Of a DNA stretch of 47,614 nucleotides, positions 34,346 through 44,350 are shown piece after piece. The first letter of the stretch is position 1. Every line of letters starts with the position of its first letter. The position numbers and the translations under genes were made by a program. The stretch is from Evernia prunastri (Eukaryota > Ascomycota > Lecanoromycetes > Lecanorales > Parmeliaceae), in the NCBI GenBank assembly GCA_003184365.1, contig NKYR01000202.1, positions 1 to 47,614 of the forward strand, in the 5' to 3' direction. The notes beneath the pieces are model-generated. The model saw only the letters and a program-made list of their open reading frames with translations. It ran no database searches and was not told where the DNA came from.

Positions 34346-36937
34346 TTCGTGCTCACGAGGCGCAAATGGGAGGCCGAGTATTCCGTACACAAAACATTGA
34401 TACTCAACCGAGGCAGTAAAAGGTTTATACCCGCAGGGCTACTAGTGCAACGTCAGTATAGTGACCAAGAAGTTATCTGTTCTCGTTTGAGTACTTTACC
34501 TCGAGTAACAGCAGTACCCTCGTACCCAGAACAACTGCTACACTTTGTCATTGAATTGTTTTAGGGAACCCGTATTTCAATCCATACCAGCGTATCGGCG
34601 ACCTAGGAATGCCCTGTGCATGATTGTTCCTATTTCATGTATAGCCTCTATTCATAAGCCATTCAATCACACTAATCCTATTCACAGACCGCTGCTTTGT
34701 AGACCTTAGTGAGTACCTCTTCGACACGACGACAGACAGAGACTAGAACTAAGAGTACAGTAAGACTCAAGTTCTATGATAGGGAAGTTGGTCGTCCAAG
34801 ATGAGACCTGCGGTCTCCTTCAATAACCACTACTCTACCTTTAATCTTTCAGGCACTACTTGTGTTGTTATGTTACAGTCTTCTCCTAGTCATTTCCTTC
34901 CACTTATCTAAGGAGCCTCTCCTCGCTTTCCAACAGCGTATCCCAGGTACTCGCCAGTGAGTCTGTTCTGGTCTATCGACTGACACCACGTTGGCGGGAA
35001 ACAGGCACCCCAGCCCATACTTTATCCCTGCTTGGAACCTTGATGATTACCTATCGAACGGACGTGGTGGAGAGGTCGGTGCCTACAAGTACACAATTAT
35101 AATGTTGACAGCAGCGAAGAAACCGAATTGCGAATACGTAGTGGTTGCGTCCGAGAGACTAGTGCCATAGGGAAATAAAGTTGGATGGCCTTATAACAGC
35201 CTCATAGGACAACGTGGTATACTTGCACCATATCCAGCGTCTTCCTGAATCACCATGTGAGGCGTATTGGCGAATGGGAACTCGTTCTCGCACTGTCGCA
35301 ACGATACGGGATATGCAGTGCTGTGCCGCGTCCACGCTCGGTTAGAATGCTTTCCGATGTTCCCCTACGTGCGGCCCAATGCTAGCCCCAGTGGAGAACT
35401 GATGCAACCTAGCCTCTGGCTCTTTGCCCTTGAAACGTTGGATCATCACACATTTACCACTATTCGTGGCAGTCCATGCCCTTAGCTCGTGTTCATCTCG
35501 CTTCATAATTTGACAGCAGGTCCATGGGACCGCATTGAGCTTGCACAACAAGCCCCAGAATCTTGTGGCGTTCAACCATCGTGAGCTGAGCCAAGATTCG
35601 AGCAAGATCAGGGGGAAAATTGATCCTCGATTCCCCTACCCTACGTGTCCTACGCTTTCACCGCGGACTCCTTACTGCGGCACACTAATGTCAGCTTCGT
35701 ACCGGCTGCTTGCCTAAATCCCGTCGTACCTATGTCCGGTTATTGCGGATCGTCCCTGTGAATCATGCAGGGACTGGAGATCGAGACGATCTCGTTTGTT
35801 GTCTCCAAAAGTGAAAGCTCGTATAGTTTCGCTTATTGGCCGGGGAGTTCTCGCATGGCTAACCACATTGATGAGAGCTTGGCAGCCCGGCGGTCTGCTT
35901 CTAGATTGCTACTGCCTCTTCGATAGCTTACCACGCATCTGGAAAACCTGCACAAAAAGTCTTACATGTTCGTTGATCAGTCCAGATCCACGACTTTGCG
36001 GCTGAGAGACCCTTACCCCACATGGAGCCATGGGGAGGGGGCCTGAGAATATACACCGCAAGTATAGCTGCAAGGGCCCAACGTTTCCTATGTAAAGATA
36101 TAAACCGAGTGGACCATATGCACTCTGAGATGTCATGCGGAGAAATCAAATTCTCTCAACTCTCCGCTTCTCACTCTGTTCCTTTACCTGGATCGTTGAC
36201 CCGGCTTGTACGACAATTTTCTTTTACATCGAGGAAGCGAAGGCCGAGCAGATGATCCCTGGTCTTACTTGATAAGCGGCAATGGGAGCATAGCTGACAT
36301 ATGAAACAGCTCCACACACACCATGAGAGAATACATTTGGTGGAAATTGAGTTACTATCGAATGGAGTCACAAGCACGTGCGCCTTGACCATATCTTCAT
36401 AATTCTTCGAGACCATCCCAACCCGTATAGCTGAAGCGTCAACAACCCTCGCTCGGACCATAAGCCCTCATGGGAAGGAGACCGATGTACGAGTTGGATG
36501 GAGACCCAGATCACCCCTGTGCGAGGCGTGGACTAAAGATAGCTTCTTTTGTGCACAATCGAGGGAAGTATACTGACTGTCAGTCCTGCTCCTCTTCGTG
36601 TCTGGGCTGTAAATTTGAGAGCTAATTACAAGAGCTTTTTGAGACACGCTCTGTGGTTGGCCAACTCAGCTGAAGGACAGACACGAAATACATACGGCGT
36701 GGAAAGTCACACAACTTGAACATAGGGTGACACGTAAGACCCAGATATCAAAGCAAGGCCTGGAGTCCCGGAGAAATCTATACAAGGAGGAGATATTGCC
36801 ATCGTCTTTCCTCTCCATCATTCGAACCCTGTTCACATCCTCCATAGATCCAGTCATAACAAGCAAACCTATACCATTCCTCAATTTCCTCCAACCATAT
36901 TTTTTGATCCTCCACCACGATACCAGACTCACCAACC
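34346..36937. other. 2.6 kb gene-free region upstream of the BYS1 gene
   Basis: Short frames on both strands (for example plus 35267-35485, minus 36171-36461) lack domains, coding bias or joinable introns. I see no RNA gene, transposon motif or large repeat. The length is unusual for the dense half of the window and may hold an extended promoter for the secreted BYS1 protein or a non-coding transcript. Confidence 0.5.
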
Positions 36938-37540
36938 ATGCATTTCGCTACCACCGTCACCGCCCTCGGTTTGGTGCTCTCAGCCGCCGCGGTCCCAGCC
37001 AGCCCAGCCTGGATTGTGGACCCTGCCGCCGCCACTGATGCCCCCGCCGTACCAGACAGCGGCCACCCCGTCGCCGCAGACACCGACGTAGCAGCCGGTA
37101 CGACTGGTAACGCCAACGTTCGCAACTACTGCAGCTTCCCCGTGTACCTCTACGTTTGCGGGCAGAACCCGGCCGTCTGCACCGTGGAGTATACCCTTGC
37201 GGCCAAAACGGGCACGTATTCCGAGGCCTTCTCCACGCCCAACAACGGCCGCTCCATCAAGATGGGCACGACCCCCGGCGAAGTCAACAAGCCCATCCTG
37301 CAGTTCGAGTACACCAACACGGGCTCCGGACAGGTCGCTTACGATCTCAGTGAGGTCAACGGCAACCCTTTCGGCCCGTATGGATTCTTCCTCACGTCCA
37401 ACAACAACAACTGCTTCCATGAAGAATGCCCGGCTCCCGGATCCCATGCAGTGTGCCCCTGGGTGTTCACCAACCCTACGAACGGGCAGGTGTCGGATTG
37501 CCCGATTGCTAGCTCCATTGGAGTTACTCTCTGCGGTTGA
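36938..37540 (+). CDS. secreted BYS1-domain protein (thaumatin-like fold)
   Basis: An intronless 200 aa protein. Residues 1-20 are a signal peptide (MHFATTVTALGLVLSAAAVP), followed by an Ala/Asp/Pro-rich spacer of about 35 residues. The BYS1 domain follows: VRNYCSFPVYLYVCGQNP, AAKTGTYSEAF, KPILQFEYTNTGSGQVAYDL, FGPYGFFLTSNNNNC, with eight cysteines in the mature part, an even number that would suit disulfides. The family takes its name from a yeast-phase-specific protein of Blastomyces and is widespread in filamentous ascomycetes as small secreted proteins induced in contact with hosts or stress; the molecular role is unknown. The domain is complete. The large antisense frame over it is a shadow of GC-rich codons. 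The start has a good context (CCAACC ATG). Confidence 0.88.
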   Translation: MHFATTVTALGLVLSAAAVPASPAWIVDPAAATDAPAVPDSGHPVAADTDVAAGTTGNANVRNYCSFPVYLYVCGQNPAVCTVEYTLAAKTGTYSEAFSTPNNGRSIKMGTTPGEVNKPILQFEYTNTGSGQVAYDLSEVNGNPFGPYGFFLTSNNNNCFHEECPAPGSHAVCPWVFTNPTNGQVSDCPIASSIGVTLCG

Positions 37541-38466
37541 GTGTGGGAAGGGAGTCATATCCAGAGCTGAATCCCAGGCTGACAAAACGGGTTTGGCTGC
37601 TGGATAATTGAAGGCGCTATCTGCCGGTTGATGACGATTGCTTCCCTTATCAAGCAAAAAGTTAGTGAGATGTGTACGCAGAGTGTTTTTTTCTTTGTCT
37701 TGTTCTCATAGTTATGTTCACAGTCATTACCAATGCGCGAGTATTTCATAGACAGACAAGGTCACAATCAGGTTCGAAAGATAAAGGTGTGCACATAGCC
37801 TGAATGCAATATCTTCCACCCCCTGAAATCACCTTGAACCGTAGGAAAGTAACAATCTAATCCGCCTGAGAAAGCGTTTGGTGTGAATGGCTTGATCTGG
37901 AGATTGAGGGCATCCTCTGGTAGTGGAGAAATGAATTACATCTTAGCAGACTGTGAGCAGAGCTTGATACGTCTAATTTGTTGTTTGACTTCGTCGATTC
38001 CCGGGCCTTATGATACATCACGTGACATCACTGCTCTAGCGTGTCTGATTACATAAATTGTCCTACCTCATATTTTCGACGACTTTTCCTACCTCGATTT
38101 ACTTTCAAGCATACCTGTATCTCATTCATCACATGGTGCGAAAGTCTTCATAGGACTAGCCCTTGAGCGGAAATACTTGAACATGTAACAATCCCTTACG
38201 CATAATCGCTTGCTCCATTGACCGTACCCGCGCCTTCACAGACCTCAGTCGACCCCAACCGCAGGTCAACAACCAAAAGGATCAATATGCATACAATCTC
38301 CGAGTCAATATCGAAGGATTTGCACTTGAACATCTATCAAGCAACTACCTCATTGAGAGAAATCCCGTTAAGGTTCCAAACATGCCACAAATCAACCCTC
38401 GCACCCATTTTTATGAATATCCACCGAAGCGTTCGAGCAACGCAATCGCGTCGTGAACTTTACTGC
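37541..38466. other. 0.9 kb convergent 3' region
   Basis: It lies between the stop codons of the BYS1 gene (plus) and the FHA-kinase (minus). A CACGTG palindrome occurs near 38020. A plus-strand frame at 38218-38502 has no domain. Nothing else recognised. Confidence 0.5.
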
Positions 38467-40438
38467 TCACTCTGCAACGGTTCCTCCGTCCCCGTCCATT
38501 GAAGAGACTCCGGATTCACTCTGCGACTGGTCTTCCTCAACGTTCCCGAATGGGTCGAACGAAGGCGGGTAAACGAAGTGCTGCGGACCACGGACTGTTG
38601 ATTGATTCTCTCCGCCGTTTCCTGCATTGAATGGGAATTGTCGCTCCAAAGACTGCCATTCTTCCGAAGTCAGTGTCCGCCCTTCGAGAATCTCGGTTTC
38701 TGCTTCAGACACATTCCCTCCTGAGGATTCATCGTCTTCAGAGGGTCCATTGGCTTCCCTCGCAGCTGATTCCTCTTCCCCCAAGGCCTTATTCCCTTCA
38801 ATAGCTCTGGTTTTTTCCGTCAGCTCATTCGAGGCCCCGGTAGCATTGTTGGCACGCAGTGTGCTGGGGGAAGATGATGCCCGTATTGGCGATCTGTTGG
38901 CATCTTCGCTCTCCCGATCTAACATCTTCCACAGAATGTGTCCTTTTTGCAGACAACCAGAAGCTGAATCTCGGTCTTCTGGCTTCATTCTTAGCATACT
39001 TTGCCCCACCAGGATATTGATTCCTATCTGCTTAGGGTCGCTGGTCCCTATCGCTTGGAACCTCTTTTCGTACTTTTCGAAACAGGCCACAACAGCTGCG
39101 CACCATCTCGGACCTTCATTGCCTTTGAAGCCTGGAGGTCTGTTGCCTGTTGAAATCCAGGCAATGACCATCCCGAGTCCCCACAAGTCTACTCTAGCGG
39201 TGTACGGTTTTTTCTCGAACATCTCTGGGGCCATGTAAGACTCTGTTCCGTTAAATGTCATGAAATGGTCGCCCTCCTTAGCCAGACCAAAGTCTGCAAG
39301 TCTGAAATGAGCCCTTGAGTCGCACAGAATGTTCGCGGGCTTGATATCCCGGTGCGTAATACCGAAGTCGACATGGAGGTAGACGAGTGCATCTAACATC
39401 TGGCGGAGGATGAGCCCAGTTTCATGACTGTTGAAAGGTTTGCTTTTGTGCTGTTCTTCCAAGTTTCCCCCAGGAGCCAGTCCCATGGCCAGATATGGCG
39501 CGTCTCCTAGCCCGAAATTAATGATCTTAACGATGTTATCCTGGTTTAAGTGTCAGTCAAACTCCGCAAAGACAACGCCTTGTACTTACGTGAGGAGTCT
39601 TAAAAAGTTTTCGAAGGACACTAGTCTCCAAGGTCCAGGCGTTCTTGGATTTGAATCTCTTCAGTGCCACTATTTCCCCATCAGGCATTGAGCGAGCCTT
39701 ATGGACAACACCAAAACCACCGCTACCAAGCTTAGTGCTCCGAAGGTAGAATGGCGGCTCGGCAGTCGCGAGAGGAGCCCCTTCGCCGCTCATGGGTTCG
39801 GTATCTGGCCGGTTTTGGTGGTTCAGCAGATTTATGGTCCGACTGGAGCTATTGACCATCTTCATAAAGTTACTGCAGTTAGCTTCATATGCCGCCTTGT
39901 CCGTTTGGTGGTTCGGTACTTCAAGAGTGAACATGATCCTCTCTGCAGCATGGACAGAAATCTGCTCTCCTACTGAAAAGATCCAAGTGAAGTTCTTTCG
40001 GTTTGCGGTTTGTTTGCGATAAGCGACCACAGTCTCATTGATCGAGGATGATTTCATTACAACTTCGTTGTCTTCGTTGAATGTTATTGCAAACATCAGG
40101 TGGCCGATGCAGTCATCCAAAGTCCCTAGTAAAATGTCGCATGACTCCCGGTCGCTGCCAAGAACATATCCTAGATCTGGATTCTTGGGCATATGGCTGA
40201 AGGTAATCTGCAGTTTTGGCTCGGACGGTTTTGCTGAGCAAGGATCTTCGGAACTCGGGGTGAGCTCCCGAGAAGGATTGTTTGGGTCTACAACTGGTTC
40301 TCGAGGTTCTCCAGTGGTAGCTTGGGACGTAGGAGGGATGTAGAATGCTTTATTGTGTGTATCTGCCCACATAACATGCGCTCTGTGGCCTCGAGCCACT
40401 AGCGTGAGGACGATATCTGAATTGTTGTTCTCCGTCAT
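38467..40438 (-). CDS. serine/threonine protein kinase with N-terminal FHA-like domain
   Basis: Two exons, 40438-39590 and 39540-38467, with a 49 bp intron (donor GTAAGT, acceptor AACCAG) give 640 aa. Residues about 75-175 look like an FHA domain (GYVLGSDRESCDILL, CIGHLMFAITFNEDN) with the Gly, Arg and His positions of the fold, but the usual S-x-x-H is weak. The kinase domain starts near residue 235: GSGGFGVVHKA (Gly loop), VALKRF (Lys), HRDIKPANIL (catalytic loop), LADFGLAKEG (DFG) and SYMAPEMF (APE). All catalytic residues are present, so it should be active. The C-terminal 200 residues are disordered and acidic. FHA-kinase architecture recalls Rad53/Chk2 checkpoint kinases, but many fungi have divergent expanded FHA-kinases, and I would not call it RAD53. 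Confidence 0.88.
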
Positions 40439-41278
40439 GTTGTAATGGTGTGCTGCTATTTGACTATGAGGAAGACGACCTTTGGGCCAAGAAATCAGTA
40501 GTTAATGGCGTTGAGACCCGTGTTCAAAGTCAACGACTATGTCAACGCAAAGCCTGTCGCCGCGATTGGACTTTGGGACACTGCGTGGAGTTCCCAACAA
40601 CCGAACTTGAAGGAGGTGAGTATTGGATATAGGGAAAAGTAAAGCGAGTGGTCCTCGGAGTGTTCGACAGATCATGCAAGGAGAACTTGCGTAGAGGAGG
40701 AAGTTGTTGCAGGAAGGCTTTAGAAGAGAGCTCAAGAACCGGTCCAAGCTACTTATTTCAATGTATTTTAATTTATAAGTAAGTTGATCTTATGGTTGAC
40801 AGACATGCAAGCTCGAAGGGTGGTTTGAAAGAAAGCTCGTAAAGTAAGGTCAAGGACTAAATAGACAATTGTCTCAACACTCAGTACAGCGAGAACACAA
40901 CATAACGAAGGCTAAGCACGGGGAAATTGTGTGGCACTTCGGAGGATTCGGAGAGGCAATCCTATATATTTATGGAGCTATTACCGATTGACACAGAAGA
41001 AAAACAAGATATCAAGGCGGCACGGTATGTTCAACCAACGGTAAGGAACAATCAATACAAGAAAAGCTGATTGAACACCTAGTATTACGCCACTATCTTG
41101 AATACCTTGGCAGTTGTCAACACAGCTGGGCGCCTGTCGGTCTGTTCGCAACGGTTAGCGCTCGTCTCCTTTAGCATAGACTTGTATTATTAGCATCTGC
41201 TTGTCTCTTGAGTCTTCGACATAATTCTCAGGTCTTGAAAACCTTTAGCATCCAAAAAGCTTAAATATCTAAGTCGAA
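40439..41278. promoter_or_regulatory. divergent promoter region of the FHA-kinase and the charged nuclear-like gene
   Basis: This 840 bp stretch contains both 5' regions. The small frames here are unsupported, and no named regulatory site was recognised. Confidence 0.5.
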
Positions 41279-43662
41279 ATGTCTACACCTCGGCCAGCAG
41301 GCTCTAAAGAGCCATATAGAACCAATTCCCGTGTCTGCTCTGCTACGTTCGCTAAGGGTATGGTTGAACCTCAAGAGCTTGAGCGGAGATTAAGGTAGAA
41401 GAATTTTATAGAGGATCTTATATGAAAGCAGAGATCTGATGATAGCTGATCGCTAATTAGGCAAATCGTACCCCATCCAGACAGCTGTGTTGAGAGAGAC
41501 ATGGCGGAAGCCAAACAAGACTATGAAAAATTGATTGCACTGGGTGGGCGGCCCACTCGTCCTTTCCAACCACACTTTATCTGGAAGACTCCTGTAATAG
41601 ATGGCAAGTTCACTTATAGGGATGAAGTTGATAATGTGGATGTGGTCAAGGAGGTGGATAAGACCTCAGTGGACGGCGGTGTTGGATATACTCACTCTCG
41701 TGAGGAATGGGAGAAGTGGAAGGGAGAACTGATACGGTGGCAGAAATTCAAGGAGGGCCAGTTGATACAAAATCAACGTGGTCGAACGGAGCTCGATTTG
41801 GAGCTCGAGAACACGGATGAAGGCTTGGTTGAGACCTTGTCCAGAGTGAATGACTGGCAAGACTTTGAGATCTTCCAGAAATACGATGTTTACGAAGAGG
41901 AGTGTCTTGACGTAAGATGTCAAAAAGGGATAACAAGATCTCACAAGGCAACGGTTGCTGCTAGCGAGGCAGAATCCAAACAAGCATTCGAACCAACGGG
42001 CGGGTGGATGCGGCTAATAGAAAAGGGCAAAAAGCGATTAAAGACTTCCAAAGAACAATTGAGGTGGGTTGAAGGCCAGTGGACGGAGGTGCTAGCAGAA
42101 GCTAGTAAATCGATTGCTGGGGACCCCAAGCTTCAAACGCAGTTAGAAGGAAAACTTATGAAGCAGACCAACGCAATATACGGCCGCCTAAAGCAAACAG
42201 GAGCGAGACCCAGTCACGCGGTTCAGCCTCCCAATCAATATGCTGAATTTTCTGAGAGACTCAAGCATTGGATATTGGAAATCTCGTGCTTTACCAATGA
42301 AATGTGGGACTGGAGTGTTTTTCTGGAGTGGCGGCGACATACCAATGGTGCTGACACTAAAAGCCAGGAGGGACAGCAGCAAGCTTCTCAAGTTCCGTCG
42401 GGCTCAGAGCTCTTCGAAGACCTCGTGAAATTCCGTCAGTGCGAGATGGATAAAGCAATCGGCTGGCTAGACTACTGGCGTTCCCGGGTGAGACATTACA
42501 CGGAATTGGAGAAGAAGGTAAAGCTAAGATTGGGGGCATCTTGGGCAGCTTTTGAGGGCGAAACTGAAGAAGATGCGTTCTGGGGCGAAGATTACAACGA
42601 TCACATAGAAGGCCAACAGTCAAAAGCCTATGTAACAGAGACGGAGGAGAAAGTTGCAAACGCTGCAAAAAGACTCGAACGATCCAAAGAAGAACTTCAA
42701 CGCGTTCTTGCAGAGTGTGCTCACCCCTCCTCAAATGAAATATCGAGGCAAGATTCGAAACCCCAAATACCACCAACACCGCCAGAAACACAGTCTCCTC
42801 GGACTCTTTCTGGGGACCGGACACTCTTGAATAATAGCTGCGTTGCTGATGAGCGTTATCGACAATTAAAGAAACCACAGCTAGGGAAGGGAGCAAACAA
42901 ACGAACCAGAAAACAGAACAGCAGACCTTTTCATCATTTTCTGAGCAAGATGATGACACCGAGATGTCTGACGTCTCCGAGGGTTCTAAGCTTGTCGGAG
43001 CTATCGAAGAACAGAAAGGAGTAGAGCCCGAGGACACAATTATGTCAGATGTCGAAGCTCCTCCCAACCACACCCCATCATCTTCACCGAAGTCCTCCCC
43101 TGGGCCCACCACAGGGACCAACTCCGGAGATTCATCCTCGCCGCGCGCCCACAGTCCGATAGCGAGAAAAACTCGGTCTAGTACAAAGTCTGACCGACCT
43201 CTCTCTGGTAGAGTCGCCAAGAACATCGACAAGAAGCCAGCCAAAAAAACCGAGAAGTTCACAGAGCAACAGACCACGGCATTACTCACCGCATCGATCA
43301 ACAGCCCTCCTGCCAACCACAATACATCACTCAGAAGAAGTGAGCGACTCAAAGAGAAAGCTACAGCTTCAACCATTCTATCACCTCCTACACAGCCATC
43401 ACAACCGCAACCCAACACAGCGGGATCTTCTGGGTCACCAAACCAGAAGAAGTGGAAGCTAGAACCAGATGCTTCCGAGCCAACCCAGACACCAGGGCCG
43501 AAGAAGCGGAAGATAGAACCGGAAGCCTCCGAGTCCGAACCAATCGAAACGCCAGGGCAAAAAAAGCCTAGATACAGTCGGATGACGGCAGTCTTTATTC
43601 CGAGTGCTCCCAGTCGACCAAAGGTCGGTCTGAGGAAGAGTACCTCGAGGGGAATACAATAG
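41279..43662 (+). CDS. charged coiled-coil-like, nuclear-type hypothetical protein with an unresolved frame change
   Basis: Exon 1 (41279-41394, MSTPRPAGSKEPYRTNSR) joins exon 2 at 41461 through a 66 bp intron (CTAATTAG acceptor) in good phase (RRLR|QIVPHPDS). Exon 2 is rich in Trp, Glu and Lys (REEWEKWKGELIRWQKFKEG, WQDFEIFQKYDVYEEE, EEKVANAAKRLERSKEELQR) and probably helical. Its frame stays open to 43024, while another plus frame is open from about 42855 to the stop at 43660-43662. That second frame is clearly coding: EQDDDTEMSDVSEGS, RRSERLKEK, and a repeat KKWKLEPDASEPTQTPG / KKRKIEPEASES with NLS-like KKRK. An intron 42717-42880 (weak donor GTGTGC, acceptor CCACAG) restores phase and gives 717 aa, but removes coding-like sequence. 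A one-base frameshift between 42855 and 43024 is the alternative. No known family. Confidence 0.7.
43440..43580 (+). repeat. 54-60 bp coding repeat, about 2.3 units
   Basis: Units begin with AAGAAGTGGAAGCTAGAACC (43448) and AAGAAGCGGAAGATAGAACC (43502), with a partial third starting at AAAAAGCC. They encode the repeated (K)K-x-K-(L/I)-E-P-(D/E)-A-S-E motif with a TPG spacer in the C-terminal tail of the charged protein. Confidence 0.75.
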
Positions 43663-44350
43663 CAGTATGCGATATCGGAAAAACGATGGATGGGCAGTCG
43701 CGGGTAGACATTCTGCGAATCTTCTATAGAATTGAGAATAGGGGATTCAGCTTCTTTTACACAGCGTTTGGGTTTGCTCATTGGTCGTGTTAAGCTTGCG
43801 GCCTTTGATCAGGAAGAGCTTGAACAATTGACTCATTGGCTTGCGGAATCATGTATGCAATATTGGGGCTCATCTTCGACTCGTATGATTGAGGTTTCAA
43901 CTGTCTGGGGCTTCGTGCTAGATTTTCAAAAGGTATCATCCATCCTCTTCTGGCCCCATGAATGTACTACCACCATTATCTTCTAAAAGTCGATGTAGAC
44001 CACAGACCCTTTTAGTCTTCGCCACATCATCGCGAAGACATGTGATCTGAACGAAGTGTAAACAAACATGATTGGTCTATTTCAGGCCGAGGCAAACCGT
44101 CGAAGAGAGGCCGTCATAGGCGTATTCTCGTACCTCAGCACTAGAAAAACTCGCCTATCTATAGCGACATGCCTTAAGAGTGATGGTAGATAGCTAAAAG
44201 ACTAAATACAAGCGTGGTAGGGTGGGAATAAAATGTGCAATTGCTCTGAATGAGAAGGATTGACTAAAGAGACACTGTGGGATGACATGGTCTCTATCCC
44301 ATTGTCTGGCGCCTGGGGTGCACAAATGCTTGGCATCCCCCACCATAAAT
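43663..44350. other. 0.7 kb between the last core gene and the transposon
   Basis: No coding frame is convincing. The 3' end of the piggyBac element should lie here, but I could not find an inverted copy of the repeat at 46694-46768 or a flanking TTAA pair. Confidence 0.45.

Noticed and set aside
36980..37657. 225 aa minus-strand frame over the BYS1 gene
   Set aside because: Gly/Val/Arg-rich shadow of a GC-biased gene; the sense protein has a signal peptide and domain.
38627..39238. 203 aa plus-strand frame over the FHA-kinase
   Set aside because: Antisense shadow: the kinase motifs HRDIKPANIL and DFG are on the minus strand.
42357..43781. 474 aa open frame on the minus strand opposite the charged plus-strand gene
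   Set aside because: Its Ser/Phe/Leu/Cys-rich composition is the mirror of Lys/Glu-rich sense codons. It has no domain, and the sense strand has repeats, NLS motifs and a supported first intron.
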